From Bacillus paramycoides (GTDB lineage: Bacteria > Bacillota > Bacilli > Bacillales > Bacillaceae_G): a stretch of 64,000 nucleotides of DNA. The notes below the pieces were generated by a model. The model searched no databases. It had not been told where the DNA came from and saw nothing but the letters and a program-made list of their open reading frames with translations. The translations under genes and the position numbers were made by a program. Position 1 is the stretch's first letter; each line of letters starts with the position of its first letter. Shown here one piece after another: positions 24,368 through 32,642 of this stretch. The stretch spans positions 186,001 to 250,000 of the forward strand of contig NZ_MAOI01000079.1 in the NCBI RefSeq assembly GCF_001884235.1, given 5' to 3'.

Positions 24368-24736
24368 TTAATCATTTAATTTTTTATATGTACACATTTT
24401 CTCAGCATTCATAAAGTATACATTTAATTTACTATCGACAACTTTTATAGATTGATCCGATGTAAACGAGTTACCATAATCAATGTGATACACGTTAGAG
24501 TTTTTTACAAACGATCCTTTATATAAATCCTCTTTTTTATTCGTTGTATGCATTTCTACTAAGTTTTGAACAATTTTTTCTTTCTTTTCTTCTTTTACAA
24601 CTGTTTCAAATTTATAATACGTAGGGCATTCACCATTCTTATTATCAACGACTTCCCAAGAACCAAATATATCATTATTACTACATCCACTTAGTAAAAC
24701 GACTAGTATAGGGACAATAAGTAGATACTTTTTCAT
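24368..24736 (-). CDS. Small lipoprotein
   Basis: 122 residues with a signal peptide and lipobox VLLSGCSN near residues 14-21, then a beta-rich domain starting FGSWEVVDNKNGECPTYYKF. Two later cysteines (in GECP and EKMCTY) could form a disulfide outside the cell. AAAGGAGCAC lies before the ATG. Function unknown; the FGSWEV opening is typical of small lipocalin-like lipoproteins. Confidence 0.7.
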   Translation of the reverse strand: MKKYLLIVPILVVLLSGCSNNDIFGSWEVVDNKNGECPTYYKFETVVKEEKKEKIVQNLVEMHTTNKKEDLYKGSFVKNSNVYHIDYGNSFTSDQSIKVVDSKLNVYFMNAEKMCTYKKLND

Positions 24737-24870
24737 TTTGTGCTCCTTTCTTATTAGTATTTATAAACGTGCGAATACAATAGGAATATTGTAATGAATA
24801 AAGTTTAAATTTTTATAAAGAATTAATAAATTTTACATGAAAATATTGTCTTTGTTTGAAAGGAAAGGCA

Positions 24871-24911
24871 TAAAAAAAGACATGGGCCCAGTAAAAAGCC
24901 AGATCCATGCC
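24871..24911 (-). terminator. Minus-strand terminator
   Basis: GGCATGG and CCATGTC close an imperfect long hairpin and are followed on the minus strand by seven Ts. It ends the gene at 24960. Confidence 0.65.
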
Positions 24912-24959
24912 AAATAACTATTTAAGTAAATTATATGTCTAATCTATTTTAAATCAACA

Positions 24960-25253
24960 CTATGCTTTTTTAATAATGAATGTGGAGGAAAGAAGAATTG
25001 CTATTCCATTTAGAATGTAAATACCTGCAATACTAAAGGATAGGTTAGCTGCGCCAAATCCAACTTTATTGAATATAGAAGCCAATGCTGTAGTAGTAAG
25101 AAAGACAGTGGGAGTTAACAGTAAAAATACGAAACCGGCAACAATTCTTCTTTTAACGCTATGTTGAGATAGGGAAATGGCTAAAAAGTTAATTACGCTA
25201 AACATAATTATAACAAAAAGAAAGATCATTAATAACTGTACGCAGGCAGTCAT
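24960..25253 (-). CDS. Small three-helix membrane protein, unknown
   Basis: 97 residues, almost wholly hydrophobic, with about three helices (LLMIFLFVIIMFSVINFLAI, VAGFVFLLLTPTVFLTTTAL, IAGIYILNGIAILLSSTFII). The ATG at 25253 is chosen because GGAG lies 7 bp upstream; the longer frame from 25286 is unsupported. It follows the MFS gene on the same strand with a terminator between them. No family recognised. Confidence 0.55.
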   Translation of the reverse strand: MTACVQLLMIFLFVIIMFSVINFLAISLSQHSVKRRIVAGFVFLLLTPTVFLTTTALASIFNKVGFGAANLSFSIAGIYILNGIAILLSSTFIIKKA

Positions 25254-25361
25254 TTCCAAAACTCCTTTTTTAGATAATCTTTCCAATACTGTATTCGAAA
25301 GTAGGAAGGAATAATCCTTTAAATATTTACAGTGAACATAGTAATCAGGTTTTGTTCATAT

Positions 25362-25403
25362 AAAACAAAGAGGCATGGATCAGTATAATACTAGATCCAT
25401 GCC
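25362..25403 (-). terminator. Terminator of the MFS gene
   Basis: GGCATGGATC and GATCCATGCC make a perfect 10-bp stem followed on the minus strand by TCTTTGTTTT. The arms share the GGCATGGATC core with the hairpin at 24871-24911. Confidence 0.75.
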
Positions 25404-25416
25404 CAAGATGTTTATG

Positions 25417-26619
25417 TTATAATTTCGCAGATTGTGATGATTGTTTTTCAAATTGTTTCTGCTTAGATAGGGAAATAAAAATAATTAACAATGAAATGGC
25501 TCCAAAAATTAGAACCATATACTGTAATCCAATCGTATCTAAGAAGAAGCCTGTGCCGAGTAAGACAATTTGGAACATAACTCTTTCAAACATATTACGG
25601 AATGAGAAGAGACGCCCATGATAGCTTTTTTCCACTTTCGTTTGGAAAATTGTCGACATAATAGGGAAGAAGCAGCCAACACTAAATCCAAACAAACCAA
25701 ATGAGGCAAGAGCCATCCATTTTATATCGCTAAAGAACAAGGACAGATGTGCAAAAGCGGTACAAAATGCGAAGAAATATAGTAATTTTTCAGGCTTGAA
25801 ATGATCAGATAAACGTTTAATTACGAATGCACCTAACATAAACGCTACACCTTCAATTGTATATATGAATCCTTTAATTGTTGGATCATGTTGCATTTCG
25901 CTAATGTTAATAACCATTAAATTGAATCCAGCTATAAATAAAAGAGGGATAATACTTAATATAAGTGCTTTAAAAGCAATAGGGATTCCTTTTAAAATAC
26001 GAAATACTTCCATAAAACTATTATCTTTAGCAGATTGTTTGCTTAATGTAGCTGTTTTTTTATCTTCAAATTGTAGGAAGAAAGTTGAGAGGAATAATAA
26101 AGCGTATGCTGCCATTGAGAAGGCATACATATACTGTAAACTCATTACAACTAAAAGAATTCCACCTAGTGAAGTACCTGCAATACGAGCGATTGTACCG
26201 ATATTCATATGTACACCGTTCATTTGTAATAGCTCATGCTCACTAACGATGAGTGGGATTACAGATTGTAATGCAGGGAAATAAAATGCTGCTGAAATTT
26301 GAAGTACAATCATAAAAGCAATCATAAAGGCGATACTTTCATATTGAATAGCGAAAAACATGAAAATAACACTAATAACACGACCAAATCCAGCGTAAAG
26401 AAGAACTTTCTTTTTTTCATACTGATCAATTACTCGGCCAGCCATTGGACCAACTAGAACGCCAGCTAACAGTCCGATAAATAATATAATTGATTTCATG
26501 AAATCAGAAGGGACATATTTTTGCATAAATTCAAGGTTACCAAGAATACCAAGCCATAAACCGAGACCAGCAATGAACTCCCCAATTAATACGATCCAAA
26601 CATTTTTATTACGCCACAT
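25417..26619 (-). CDS. MFS transporter
   Basis: A 400-residue major facilitator with 12 predicted helices. Loop 2-3 is GPMAGRVIDQYEKKKVLLYA, a variant of the MFS motif A, near residue 57, and a second half follows with IKRLSDHFKPEKLLYF. It resembles the macrolide-efflux/enterobactin-exporter-like branch (MFS_3 type). The ribosome binding site GCGAGG is weak, but a perfect AGGAGG lies about 50 bp further up without a start codon. Likely an exporter of an unknown small molecule. Confidence 0.82.
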   Translation of the reverse strand: MWRNKNVWIVLIGEFIAGLGLWLGILGNLEFMQKYVPSDFMKSIILFIGLLAGVLVGPMAGRVIDQYEKKKVLLYAGFGRVISVIFMFFAIQYESIAFMIAFMIVLQISAAFYFPALQSVIPLIVSEHELLQMNGVHMNIGTIARIAGTSLGGILLVVMSLQYMYAFSMAAYALLFLSTFFLQFEDKKTATLSKQSAKDNSFMEVFRILKGIPIAFKALILSIIPLLFIAGFNLMVINISEMQHDPTIKGFIYTIEGVAFMLGAFVIKRLSDHFKPEKLLYFFAFCTAFAHLSLFFSDIKWMALASFGLFGFSVGCFFPIMSTIFQTKVEKSYHGRLFSFRNMFERVMFQIVLLGTGFFLDTIGLQYMVLIFGAISLLIIFISLSKQKQFEKQSSQSAKL

Positions 26620-26860
26620 AATTAAAAACCTCGCAGTCTTTTATAATTAAAAAATCGTATATAAAACCTCCTTATGTATTCGTTATTTTTTAACGTGTTT
26701 TTTAGAGTCAGAGTCTATATTACGTGTTTCATTAGTGGATTTCAATCTTTTTGATTTGTAAAAAATTTGCTTTATTAAGTACTGAAATAAGCAATTCACA
26801 ATGTAAAAAAACTTATGATTAAATACCAATTGATAGTAAAGATAAGCATAGAAAAAATAA

Positions 26861-26900
26861 AAAAAGCAAGAACGTATATACTACGTCTCGCTTTTTTTTT
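26861..26900. terminator. Bidirectional terminator before the exosporium gene
   Basis: AAAAAGCAAGAACGTA pairs imperfectly with TACGTCTCGCTTTTT, with T-runs on both strands. The 26620-26925 gap holds this hairpin, the MFS leader and AT-rich sequence. Confidence 0.75.
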
Positions 26901-26925
26901 ATGCAAAATTAAACAATACATTCAC

Positions 26926-27360
26926 TTAGCGACACTTATGATCTTGTCCAATAGCTAAACCGCTAAAAGATAAAGGGCCAACAACGTCTGCTCTTGCAGC
27001 ACTTGTTAGATTTTCTACAGTTAATGAATATTTGTGAGTCCCGCGGCTAACATCTTGATCTATAGCTTGAAATGTTTGAGCGTAGAATTGCTCAGAATCT
27101 GTAGATTCAATCCCAACTTGTGTGTTGAAAATTTCAGTGTCGTCACGGAAAATTCTAAATAATATTTGTGATATACCCGTTATACCTTCAACTCCAACTG
27201 TAGCAATTAATTCTACTCGATTATTACGAGAATCTCTTTTTGAAATTTTTAATTTAATTTTTGCTAGAATTGCTTTTTTTGGAGAATGGGGAATTGTAAA
27301 AGTTGTTTCACCAGTTTTATTTATAGGCTGAGTTGCTTGGTAATCAATAATATGAGTCAT
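26926..27360 (-). CDS. exsC: Exosporium protein (ExsC-type)
   Basis: A 144-residue protein starting MTHIIDYQATQPINKTGETT, with VELIATVGVEGITGISQ near residue 49 and DVVGPLSFSGLAIGQDHKC at the end. I remember this as the exosporium protein C (ExsC) family, a beta-rich surface protein of B. cereus-group spores. The start at 27360 has AGGAGGTGA; the GTG three codons earlier overlaps it. Its transcription is expected in the mother cell late in sporulation, though I could not fix the sigma factor. The exact paralogue name is less certain than the family. Confidence 0.65.
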   Translation of the reverse strand: MTHIIDYQATQPINKTGETTFTIPHSPKKAILAKIKLKISKRDSRNNRVELIATVGVEGITGISQILFRIFRDDTEIFNTQVGIESTDSEQFYAQTFQAIDQDVSRGTHKYSLTVENLTSAARADVVGPLSFSGLAIGQDHKCR

Positions 27361-27473
27361 TTTCGTCACCTCCTCATATACTAAAATATGAAGGTAACAA
27401 AGAATTAGCTTGGATATATATAATAAGATTTTAAGAGAATTGAGAAATAATGTTGAATGTAGGTAGATAATAT

Positions 27474-27524
27474 AAAAGCATCAAAAATGAATCACAATTA
27501 TGTGAGTTATTTCTTGATGCTTTT
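27474..27524. terminator. Bidirectional terminator
   Basis: AAAAGCATCA and TGATGCTTTT form the base of a longer imperfect hairpin. It stands downstream of the small gene at 27531 on the minus strand. Confidence 0.7.
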
Positions 27525-27530
27525 CATACT

Positions 27531-27683
27531 TTAGGCAGAATATTCTTCTTTACGTACTTCGAAGAATTCATTACGGCGTAAGTAATTAAAAATTTTCTCC
27601 GAAACCTTTTCTTCTTGAGAGACTAAGAAACGATGATCAAAAGCATAGAAAGATTGACCTTTAATTAATTTTACGTAGTATAT
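27531..27683 (-). CDS. Small conserved-looking protein with an apparent ATA start
   Basis: A protein-like frame of 50 codons reads YYVKLIKGQSFYAFDHRFLV, then SQEEKVSEKIFNYLRRNEFF and EVRKEEYSA. A perfect AGGAGG lies 8 bp before the codon ATA, where an ATG would be expected, and no ATG, GTG or TTG is in frame upstream before a stop. Either ATA is a rare start or the start codon has mutated and the gene is dying. The family is not recognised; the sequence is soluble, charged and ends in a terminator. Confidence 0.5.
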   Translation of the reverse strand: MYYVKLIKGQSFYAFDHRFLVSQEEKVSEKIFNYLRRNEFFEVRKEEYSA

Positions 27684-27905
27684 TTTACACGCCTCCTCTA
27701 AGTTAGGATTTTTAATTGCTTTATATTATGATGACCTATCTGGTTGTTAATAATACTTAAAGTTTCAAAGGGTAGAAGTATAAATTTAAAAATACATTGA
27801 AATAGCTTACAAACTTGTAATATTCATGTCACCTTTTCCGATAGTTAAAATAAACCAATATCTTCTATACTACAAATAGGTTACAAAAAACAAGGGGGTA
27901 GTAAG

Positions 27906-28022
27906 ATGGATGAAGTAATTGGAGAAGTTGTAGCAGGGATTTGTGAATTTGTAGTTGAAGTTACCGCAGATGCTATAGGGAACTTAATGTCGGGAAATGA
28001 AGAAGAAAAAGAAACACTATAA
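27906..28022 (+). CDS. 38-residue acidic small protein
   Basis: AAGGGGG lies 9 bp before an ATG that encodes MDEVIGEVVAGICEFVVEVT, then ADAIGNLMSGNEEEKETL. The first 27 residues could form an amphipathic helix and the end is strongly acidic. A clean terminator follows at 28059. No family recognised, but start, ribosome binding site and terminator support a real gene. Confidence 0.55.
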   Translation: MDEVIGEVVAGICEFVVEVTADAIGNLMSGNEEEKETL

Positions 28023-28058
28023 AAAGATTTGTCAAAAATTTAAATACTACTAGTGTGT

Positions 28059-28097
28059 AAAAGCTGATTTCTAATGGAAATCAGCTTTTATATTTTT
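28059..28097 (+). terminator. Rho-independent terminator
   Basis: AAAAGCTGATTTC and GAAATCAGCTTTT form a perfect stem with a 5-base loop followed by ATATTTTT. Confidence 0.85.
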
Positions 28098-28168
28098 ACA
28101 TTACATTAACTTAATTTAAATATTAAACTGTTATGATGTTTATGAAACCAATAAAGGAGCTGATCAAT

Positions 28169-28543
28169 ATGTGTATGCCAAATTCTGGATTTTATGTATC
28201 TGTTTCCTGTTTGATTGTAGCGACTAAAGATGAAAAGGAGTATCATTTTATTGTTCGAGAACATCCAATCGCTGGGAAGTTTATCTCGTTATTAGAAAAT
28301 GGAAAAGAGTATGGTTTATTAGATAAACAAACAGTTAATAAGGATAAATTTCTTAGATTGGAACTTGTTAAGTTAGGACATATAAAGAAAGCAGTGTTTG
28401 AAGGTTCAGCAGAATGGATATGGGTTGGTATGAATCAATTTGGAATGTATGCAAGATTGGCAACTAATAATGAAGTTGAAATTTTTGTGGATTTGCAAGA
28501 GAATATTCATCATTTAGAAGAATGTGAATGGGCCCTTTTGTAA
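28169..28543 (+). CDS. Hypothetical cytoplasmic protein
   Basis: 124 residues with mixed alpha/beta composition: MCMPNSGFYVSVSCLIVATK at the start, GSAEWIWVGMNQFGMYARLA near residue 82 and an acidic end. No signal peptide, helix bundle or catalytic motif is recognised. AAAGGAG lies 11 bp before the ATG at 28169; an in-frame ATG at 28133 lacks support. It is followed by its own terminator and seems monocistronic. Confidence 0.6.
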   Translation: MCMPNSGFYVSVSCLIVATKDEKEYHFIVREHPIAGKFISLLENGKEYGLLDKQTVNKDKFLRLELVKLGHIKKAVFEGSAEWIWVGMNQFGMYARLATNNEVEIFVDLQENIHHLEECEWALL

Positions 28544-28556
28544 AGGCGTTTTATGA

Positions 28557-28588
28557 GGTTGTGGGATAATTTCTCACAGCCTTTTTTA
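28557..28588 (+). terminator. Rho-independent terminator
   Basis: GGTTGTGGGA pairs with TCTCACAGCC, allowing a G-T pair, and is followed by six Ts. Confidence 0.75.
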
Positions 28589-28761
28589 TTTTCTCTTAAA
28601 AATCTAAGTCATCAATCACTCTAATACTACGATTTGTATACAAGAATTACGTTATGAGTATGTAACAAATATGTTTAAAAGAGGATTTGAAAATATGTAA
28701 AGAGAACTTATTAATTAAATGAATCGTATATGTAAATAACAATAGAAAGAAGATGATAAAA

Positions 28762-29547
28762 ATGAGTAAAGAAGAGCTTGTGAAACAACAATTTGGTAGT
28801 AATGCAGAAAAGTATGTGAAAAGTAAAATTCATGCAAATGGACCGGATTTACAATATGTAGTTCAGCAAGTTAAAACTCGTCATAATACGCGTCTTCTTG
28901 ATATTGCTACTGGTGGGGGACATGTTGCAAATTTGCTAGCCCCTATGTTTAAAGAGGTAGTCGCTCTTGATTTAACAGAAAAAATGTTAGAAAAAGCAAA
29001 AGGTTTTATAGAGGGGAACGGGCATGAAAATGTGTCTTTTGTAGCAGGAAATGCAGAGAGTTTACCATTTGCAGATGAATCCTTTGATACAATTACATGT
29101 CGAATTGCAGCACATCACTTTGTTGACCCTTTGCAATTTATTTTTGAAGTAAACCGAACATTGGAAGATAATGGATTATTTATATTAATTGATAATGTTT
29201 CACCAGAAAATAATGAATTTGATACATTTTATAACTTTATCGAAAAGAAGCGAGATCCGAGCCATGAACGAGCTTTGAAAAAGACGGAATGGATTACTTT
29301 ATTAGAAAAACATGGTTTGCAAATGCAGTCATGTCTTACTTTTGACAAAAAGTTCGATTTTGACTGGTGGTGCGATATGATGGATGTGCCAGTGCAAAAG
29401 CGCGTAAAGCTAACAGAGTGTATGATGAAAACATCAAATGAAATGCAGGAATTCTTTAAAATCCAGTTTGAAAATAATAAAATAGAATCGTTTTATACTG
29501 AAATGGCACTGTTCGTATGTAAAAAAAGTTCAACATTAAAAAGATAA
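28762..29547 (+). CDS. Class I SAM-dependent methyltransferase
   Basis: A 261-residue methyltransferase (Methyltransf_11 type). Motif I is LLDIATGGGHVANLLAP near residue 46, motif II is VVALDLTEKML near residue 68, motif III covers NAESLPFADESFDTITCRIA near residue 98, and the following helix begins HHFVDP. The N-terminal QFGSNAEKYVKSKIHANGPD is like UbiE/COQ5-type small-molecule methyltransferases, but the substrate is unknown. The start at 28753 is also possible; I prefer 28762 for its spacing from GAAAGAAG. Confidence 0.83.
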   Translation: MSKEELVKQQFGSNAEKYVKSKIHANGPDLQYVVQQVKTRHNTRLLDIATGGGHVANLLAPMFKEVVALDLTEKMLEKAKGFIEGNGHENVSFVAGNAESLPFADESFDTITCRIAAHHFVDPLQFIFEVNRTLEDNGLFILIDNVSPENNEFDTFYNFIEKKRDPSHERALKKTEWITLLEKHGLQMQSCLTFDKKFDFDWWCDMMDVPVQKRVKLTECMMKTSNEMQEFFKIQFENNKIESFYTEMALFVCKKSSTLKR

Positions 29548-29552
29548 ATTTC

Positions 29553-29580
29553 TTGCAGTCCTTCCGAAGTACGATATACT
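29553..29580 (+). promoter_or_regulatory. SigA-type promoter of the DUF3970 gene
   Basis: TTGCAG (29553-29558), a 16-bp spacer and TATACT (29575-29580) stand 37 bp before the ATG at 29617. Confidence 0.5.
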
Positions 29581-29616
29581 TAGTACAGAGAAAATGAGAA
29601 TTGAGGAATAGTAACA

Positions 29617-29805
29617 ATGATTCGTGTACGTATTGAGGGAACTGAGGAAGAGATGCTTGAATTTTTGGAGAAAATGCCTGACATTCCTGGATTTGAAAAA
29701 ACACATATGAGAGAACCGAGAAAAGGGAATAATCCAAAATATGATTCAAGCAAAAGTGTACTAGCATATTTATCTTATAAGAAGATTGAAGTCGCCAATA
29801 AATAG
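29617..29805 (+). CDS. DUF3970-like small protein
   Basis: 62 residues: MIRVRIEGTEEEMLEFLEKM, then PDIPGFEKTHMREPRKGNNP, a small alpha/beta fold. It matches my memory of the DUF3970 (YvzF-like) family, whose function is unknown. TTGAGGAATAG lies before the ATG. A promoter upstream and a terminator downstream make it a one-gene unit. Confidence 0.7.
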   Translation: MIRVRIEGTEEEMLEFLEKMPDIPGFEKTHMREPRKGNNPKYDSSKSVLAYLSYKKIEVANK

Positions 29806-29816
29806 GCGGCTTTTTT
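29790..29816 (+). terminator. Rho-independent terminator overlapping the DUF3970 gene end
   Basis: AGTCGCC and GGCGGCT (one G-T pair) enclose the stop codon and are followed by six Ts. Confidence 0.78.
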
Positions 29817-29856
29817 AATTATCTCCGTTTCACCCCCTTGTCTTTTTCGCATAATA

Positions 29857-30773
29857 ATGATAGTAGATTATGCTGGAGAGGGGGAAGGAAATTTAATAAA
29901 AGAAATAATTTTTTTCGGAGATTTTGGTATTGATGATGCGGTAGCGTTAATTTATGCGAATAAAACATGCAAATTAGACATTATAGGTATCGTTACAGAG
30001 TATGGTAATGTGTCACGGGAAATTGTTATGGAAAATGTTTATGCTGCAGAAGTGAAGATAATTGAAGGTGCTAGTAGACTGATGTGACAGCAGAAGAACC
30101 TTTATTTTTCCCTGAAATTCATGGTGATCACGGTTTAGGTCCAATTATTCCACTGAAAATGTGAATTTGTGACAGAGAAATTTTTTGTGAATTGATTAAA
30201 TTAATTGAGCCTTGTCCAGAAGATATTATTATTGTGGCGACGGGACGATTAACAACACTTGCAACATTATTTTTATTGTACCTCAATTTAATGAATCGAG
30301 TATGTTCTTATTCTATAATGGGCGGTGCTTTTCTATTTCCGGGTAATGTTACAGCAGTATCGGAAGCTAAATTTAATGGAGGTCCCATTGCGGCGAATAT
30401 CGTTATGAAAAATACAAAGAATGCTACTATATACCCTTTAAATGTAACGCAACGAGCTCTTATTACCCCTGAAATGATTGATATTATTAATAAAGAATGT
30501 ACAGGGCAGGCGAAACGTATTAAACCAGTGATTGATTTTTATTACGAGAACTTTTACAAAAAAGAATATCCAGGTATTAGAGGGAGTCCGATTCACGATT
30601 TACTTCCGTTCATTTCATTTATAACTGATGATATTTTTGAATGAAAAAAATCATCAGTTTGGATTAGTACGCTAAATGATGTAACAAGAGGTCAAAGTGT
30701 TGCGGTTGATTTTAATTATCAAGCATTTCAAGACGAATTTATGAGAACAATATTGAAGCCAGATTGTCCTTAG
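29857..30773 (+). pseudogene. Multiply broken nucleoside hydrolase
   Basis: Four consecutive frames carry pieces of one inosine-uridine-type nucleoside hydrolase. The first has FFGDFGIDDAVALIYANKTC with the DxxxDDA calcium motif, ending at 30085. The second has PLFFPEIHGDHGLGPIIP. The third (to 30644) has IIIVATGRLTTLATLFLLYL and IMGGAFLFPGNVTAVSEAKF. The fourth ends VDFNYQAFQDEFMRTILKPD at the stop at 30771. At least three frame changes mean it cannot be active. No good start codon lies at the 5' end. Confidence 0.82.
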
Positions 30774-30896
30774 TAAGTTGAGCATACATGTATGATTTTT
30801 AACTCACGAATAACTTACGAAAAATGTAACATAACTAATGGTAAGCAATTGTTTCTGATTATAATTTTATTGGTCAAAAATAAAGGAGGTTATTAT

Positions 30897-31139
30897 ATGA
30901 TTTGGTCTTTAATTGTCGGTGGTATTTTAGGATGGTTTGCAAGTTTAATTACAGGAAAAGATGTACCGGGCGGTGTTATTGGAAATATTATTGCGGGTAT
31001 TGTCGGTTCTTGGCTTGGTACGTTATTACTTGGTAAATTTGGACCTGTTATAGGCGGGTATGCGATTGTTCCGGCCTTAATAGGTGCGATTATTTTAATT
31101 TTTATCGTAAGCTTTATATTCCGTGCAATGCGGAAATGA
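30897..31139 (+). CDS. GlsB/YeaQ/YmgE family stress-response membrane protein
   Basis: 80 residues, very hydrophobic and glycine-rich, with three helices: IWSLIVGGILGWFASLITGK, then GGVIGNIIAGIVGSWLGTLL and the final helix ending FRAMRK. This is the transglycosylase-associated (GlsB/YeaQ/YmgE) family, small membrane proteins induced by general stress in several bacteria. AAAGGAGG stands 8 bp before the ATG; longer upstream in-frame sequence is not supported. I saw no clear SigB promoter. Confidence 0.85.
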   Translation: MIWSLIVGGILGWFASLITGKDVPGGVIGNIIAGIVGSWLGTLLLGKFGPVIGGYAIVPALIGAIILIFIVSFIFRAMRK

Positions 31140-31146
31140 GTTCAGG

Positions 31147-31177
31147 GGGCTGTTTACATTTGTAAGCAGTCCTTTTT
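31147..31177 (+). terminator. Rho-independent terminator
   Basis: GGGCTGTTTACA and TGTAAGCAGTCC pair with two wobbles and are followed by TTTTT. Confidence 0.75.
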
Positions 31178-31217
31178 ATATGTTATGCTACTGTTATACA
31201 ATCAGGAGGTGTCAGCA

Positions 31218-31613
31218 TTGAAAACATTTACAGTAAATTTTCATCAAGAGGATAATGCAAAGGCAACAACAGTACATAAATTAAGTGAAGAGGACTTCGA
31301 TAAAGCAACAGAAAAAGGTACTCGTCATCTATTTGATTTAGATACAAACGTTGGTTTCTTCGTATTCTTTGATGCAGAAGATGCAGAAGGAAACGACCAA
31401 TACTTAATGTTACAATATGAAGGAGATCATGAAGAACCAAGTGCTTGCTACGGATTTGATTTGAAATTGTTCTATCAATTTTTAGCATTATACTTAAATG
31501 ATCTTGAATTCCAAGGTGAAACAAATGAAGAAGAGGAAGAGTATGGTCCAATTCATCACTTAGCGCACTTACTTTACCATATTGTTGAAGACGGTAAATC
31601 TATCGAAGTGTAA
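31218..31613 (+). CDS. Acidic hypothetical protein
   Basis: 131 residues, strongly acidic: LSEEDFDKATEKGTRHLFDL, VGFFVFFDAEDAEGNDQYLM, and an EEEEEYGP run near residue 106. It is soluble with no motif I recognise. The TTG start at 31218 is picked because AGGAGGTG lies 6-7 bp before it; an upstream in-frame ATG at 31185 is not supported. It has its own terminator and no close partner. Confidence 0.6.
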   Translation: MKTFTVNFHQEDNAKATTVHKLSEEDFDKATEKGTRHLFDLDTNVGFFVFFDAEDAEGNDQYLMLQYEGDHEEPSACYGFDLKLFYQFLALYLNDLEFQGETNEEEEEYGPIHHLAHLLYHIVEDGKSIEV

Positions 31614-31634
31614 AAATACATATTTATAATATAA

Positions 31635-31675
31635 AACCAGCAGGGAATGATTATACACTTCCTGTTGGTTTTTTG
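31635..31675 (+). terminator. Rho-independent terminator
   Basis: AACCAGCAGG and CCTGTTGGTT (one wobble) are followed by a T-run. Confidence 0.78.
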
Positions 31676-31772
31676 TATTTACAGAATCCTTTTTGGCTAC
31701 TCATTAAAGCTATAGAAGGAGGATTGTAACAAGTAAGGAGAGAAGGTGTATGCATACAAGGAGATGAATAAA

Positions 31773-32618
31773 ATGATTAATAATACAATTCCAAGTTTTT
31801 TTCAGCTTTTTGACAACAATCATATAGGATTGAACGACTTAAACAATTATTATGATAAACACCCAGAAGCATTCGAAGAGTATTTTAAGTTTCACTGTCC
31901 GAAAACGGAAGAACGTCTTTCTAATGCGATTGACAAGTATCCAGTAAAACTAGAAGACATTCTTATCATTTCGGAAACTTTACCATCTATTATTCAAGAA
32001 GTAATTGAGCGCTATCGTGCTCAATTTGGCTTTGAAGTAAATGTAACATTTCATTTATTTGTTGGTGGATTTGGTTCCAATGCATTTGTGGAAAGGGAAA
32101 TTATTGGAGATATATTTTTTGCGGCAGAGAAATTATCTTCTGAAAGGGAGCATCTCCGTGTTATCGTTGCTCATGAGATCGGACATATATATCATAATGT
32201 GGTGTTACAAGAGAATAGGATGGATTGGACAAAGGCTGAATGGACTGATCCGGCGGTAAGTTTATATCGTGAAGGGGTCGCGACCTATTTATCACAACAA
32301 ATAGTTAAAGGTTTACGTGAGTCCGTTTACTATTCATATAGTAGTGATGGTGATCCATCGTTACAATGTTATAAAGAAAACGAAAAGCACATTAAGAAAC
32401 GTTTTTTACAAGATTATGTTAAAGGATGGACAGATGAAAAAGAGAAAGAATGGTTCCGTCTATCAGGAGGGAACCATTTTGGATACAATCGCCTCGGTTA
32501 TTTTTTAGGAACATCGTATATGGAGTATATTGTGCATACTCTCGGGGAAAGCGAAGCACTTACTTTTTGGAGCAAAAATAATTTGAATGAGAGTGTAATG
32601 GAATGGTTACAAAAGTGA
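31773..32618 (+). CDS. Putative zinc metallopeptidase-like protein (HExxH)
   Basis: 281 residues, no signal peptide. RVIVAHEIGHIYHNVVLQ near residue 132 has the HExxH zinc motif, and SLYREGVATYLSQQIVKG near residue 162 supplies the following glutamate helix, as in DUF2268-like predicted Zn proteases. The end, FLGTSYMEYIVHTLGESEAL, is helical. Start at 31773 after AAGGAG; the in-frame GTG at 31746 is further from any ribosome binding site. A YjgB-like lipoprotein follows 24 bp later and probably shares the transcript. Confidence 0.7.
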   Translation: MINNTIPSFFQLFDNNHIGLNDLNNYYDKHPEAFEEYFKFHCPKTEERLSNAIDKYPVKLEDILIISETLPSIIQEVIERYRAQFGFEVNVTFHLFVGGFGSNAFVEREIIGDIFFAAEKLSSEREHLRVIVAHEIGHIYHNVVLQENRMDWTKAEWTDPAVSLYREGVATYLSQQIVKGLRESVYYSYSSDGDPSLQCYKENEKHIKKRFLQDYVKGWTDEKEKEWFRLSGGNHFGYNRLGYFLGTSYMEYIVHTLGESEALTFWSKNNLNESVMEWLQK

Positions 32619-32642
32619 ATATGTTGAAGTGGGAGGCTGAAA

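Noticed and set aside
26640-26700. A perfect AGGAGG on the minus strand about 50 bp before the MFS start, possibly an upstream ORF
   Set aside because: Only ATA or ATT codons follow at a usable distance, so no supportable start exists; chance or a relic is as likely.
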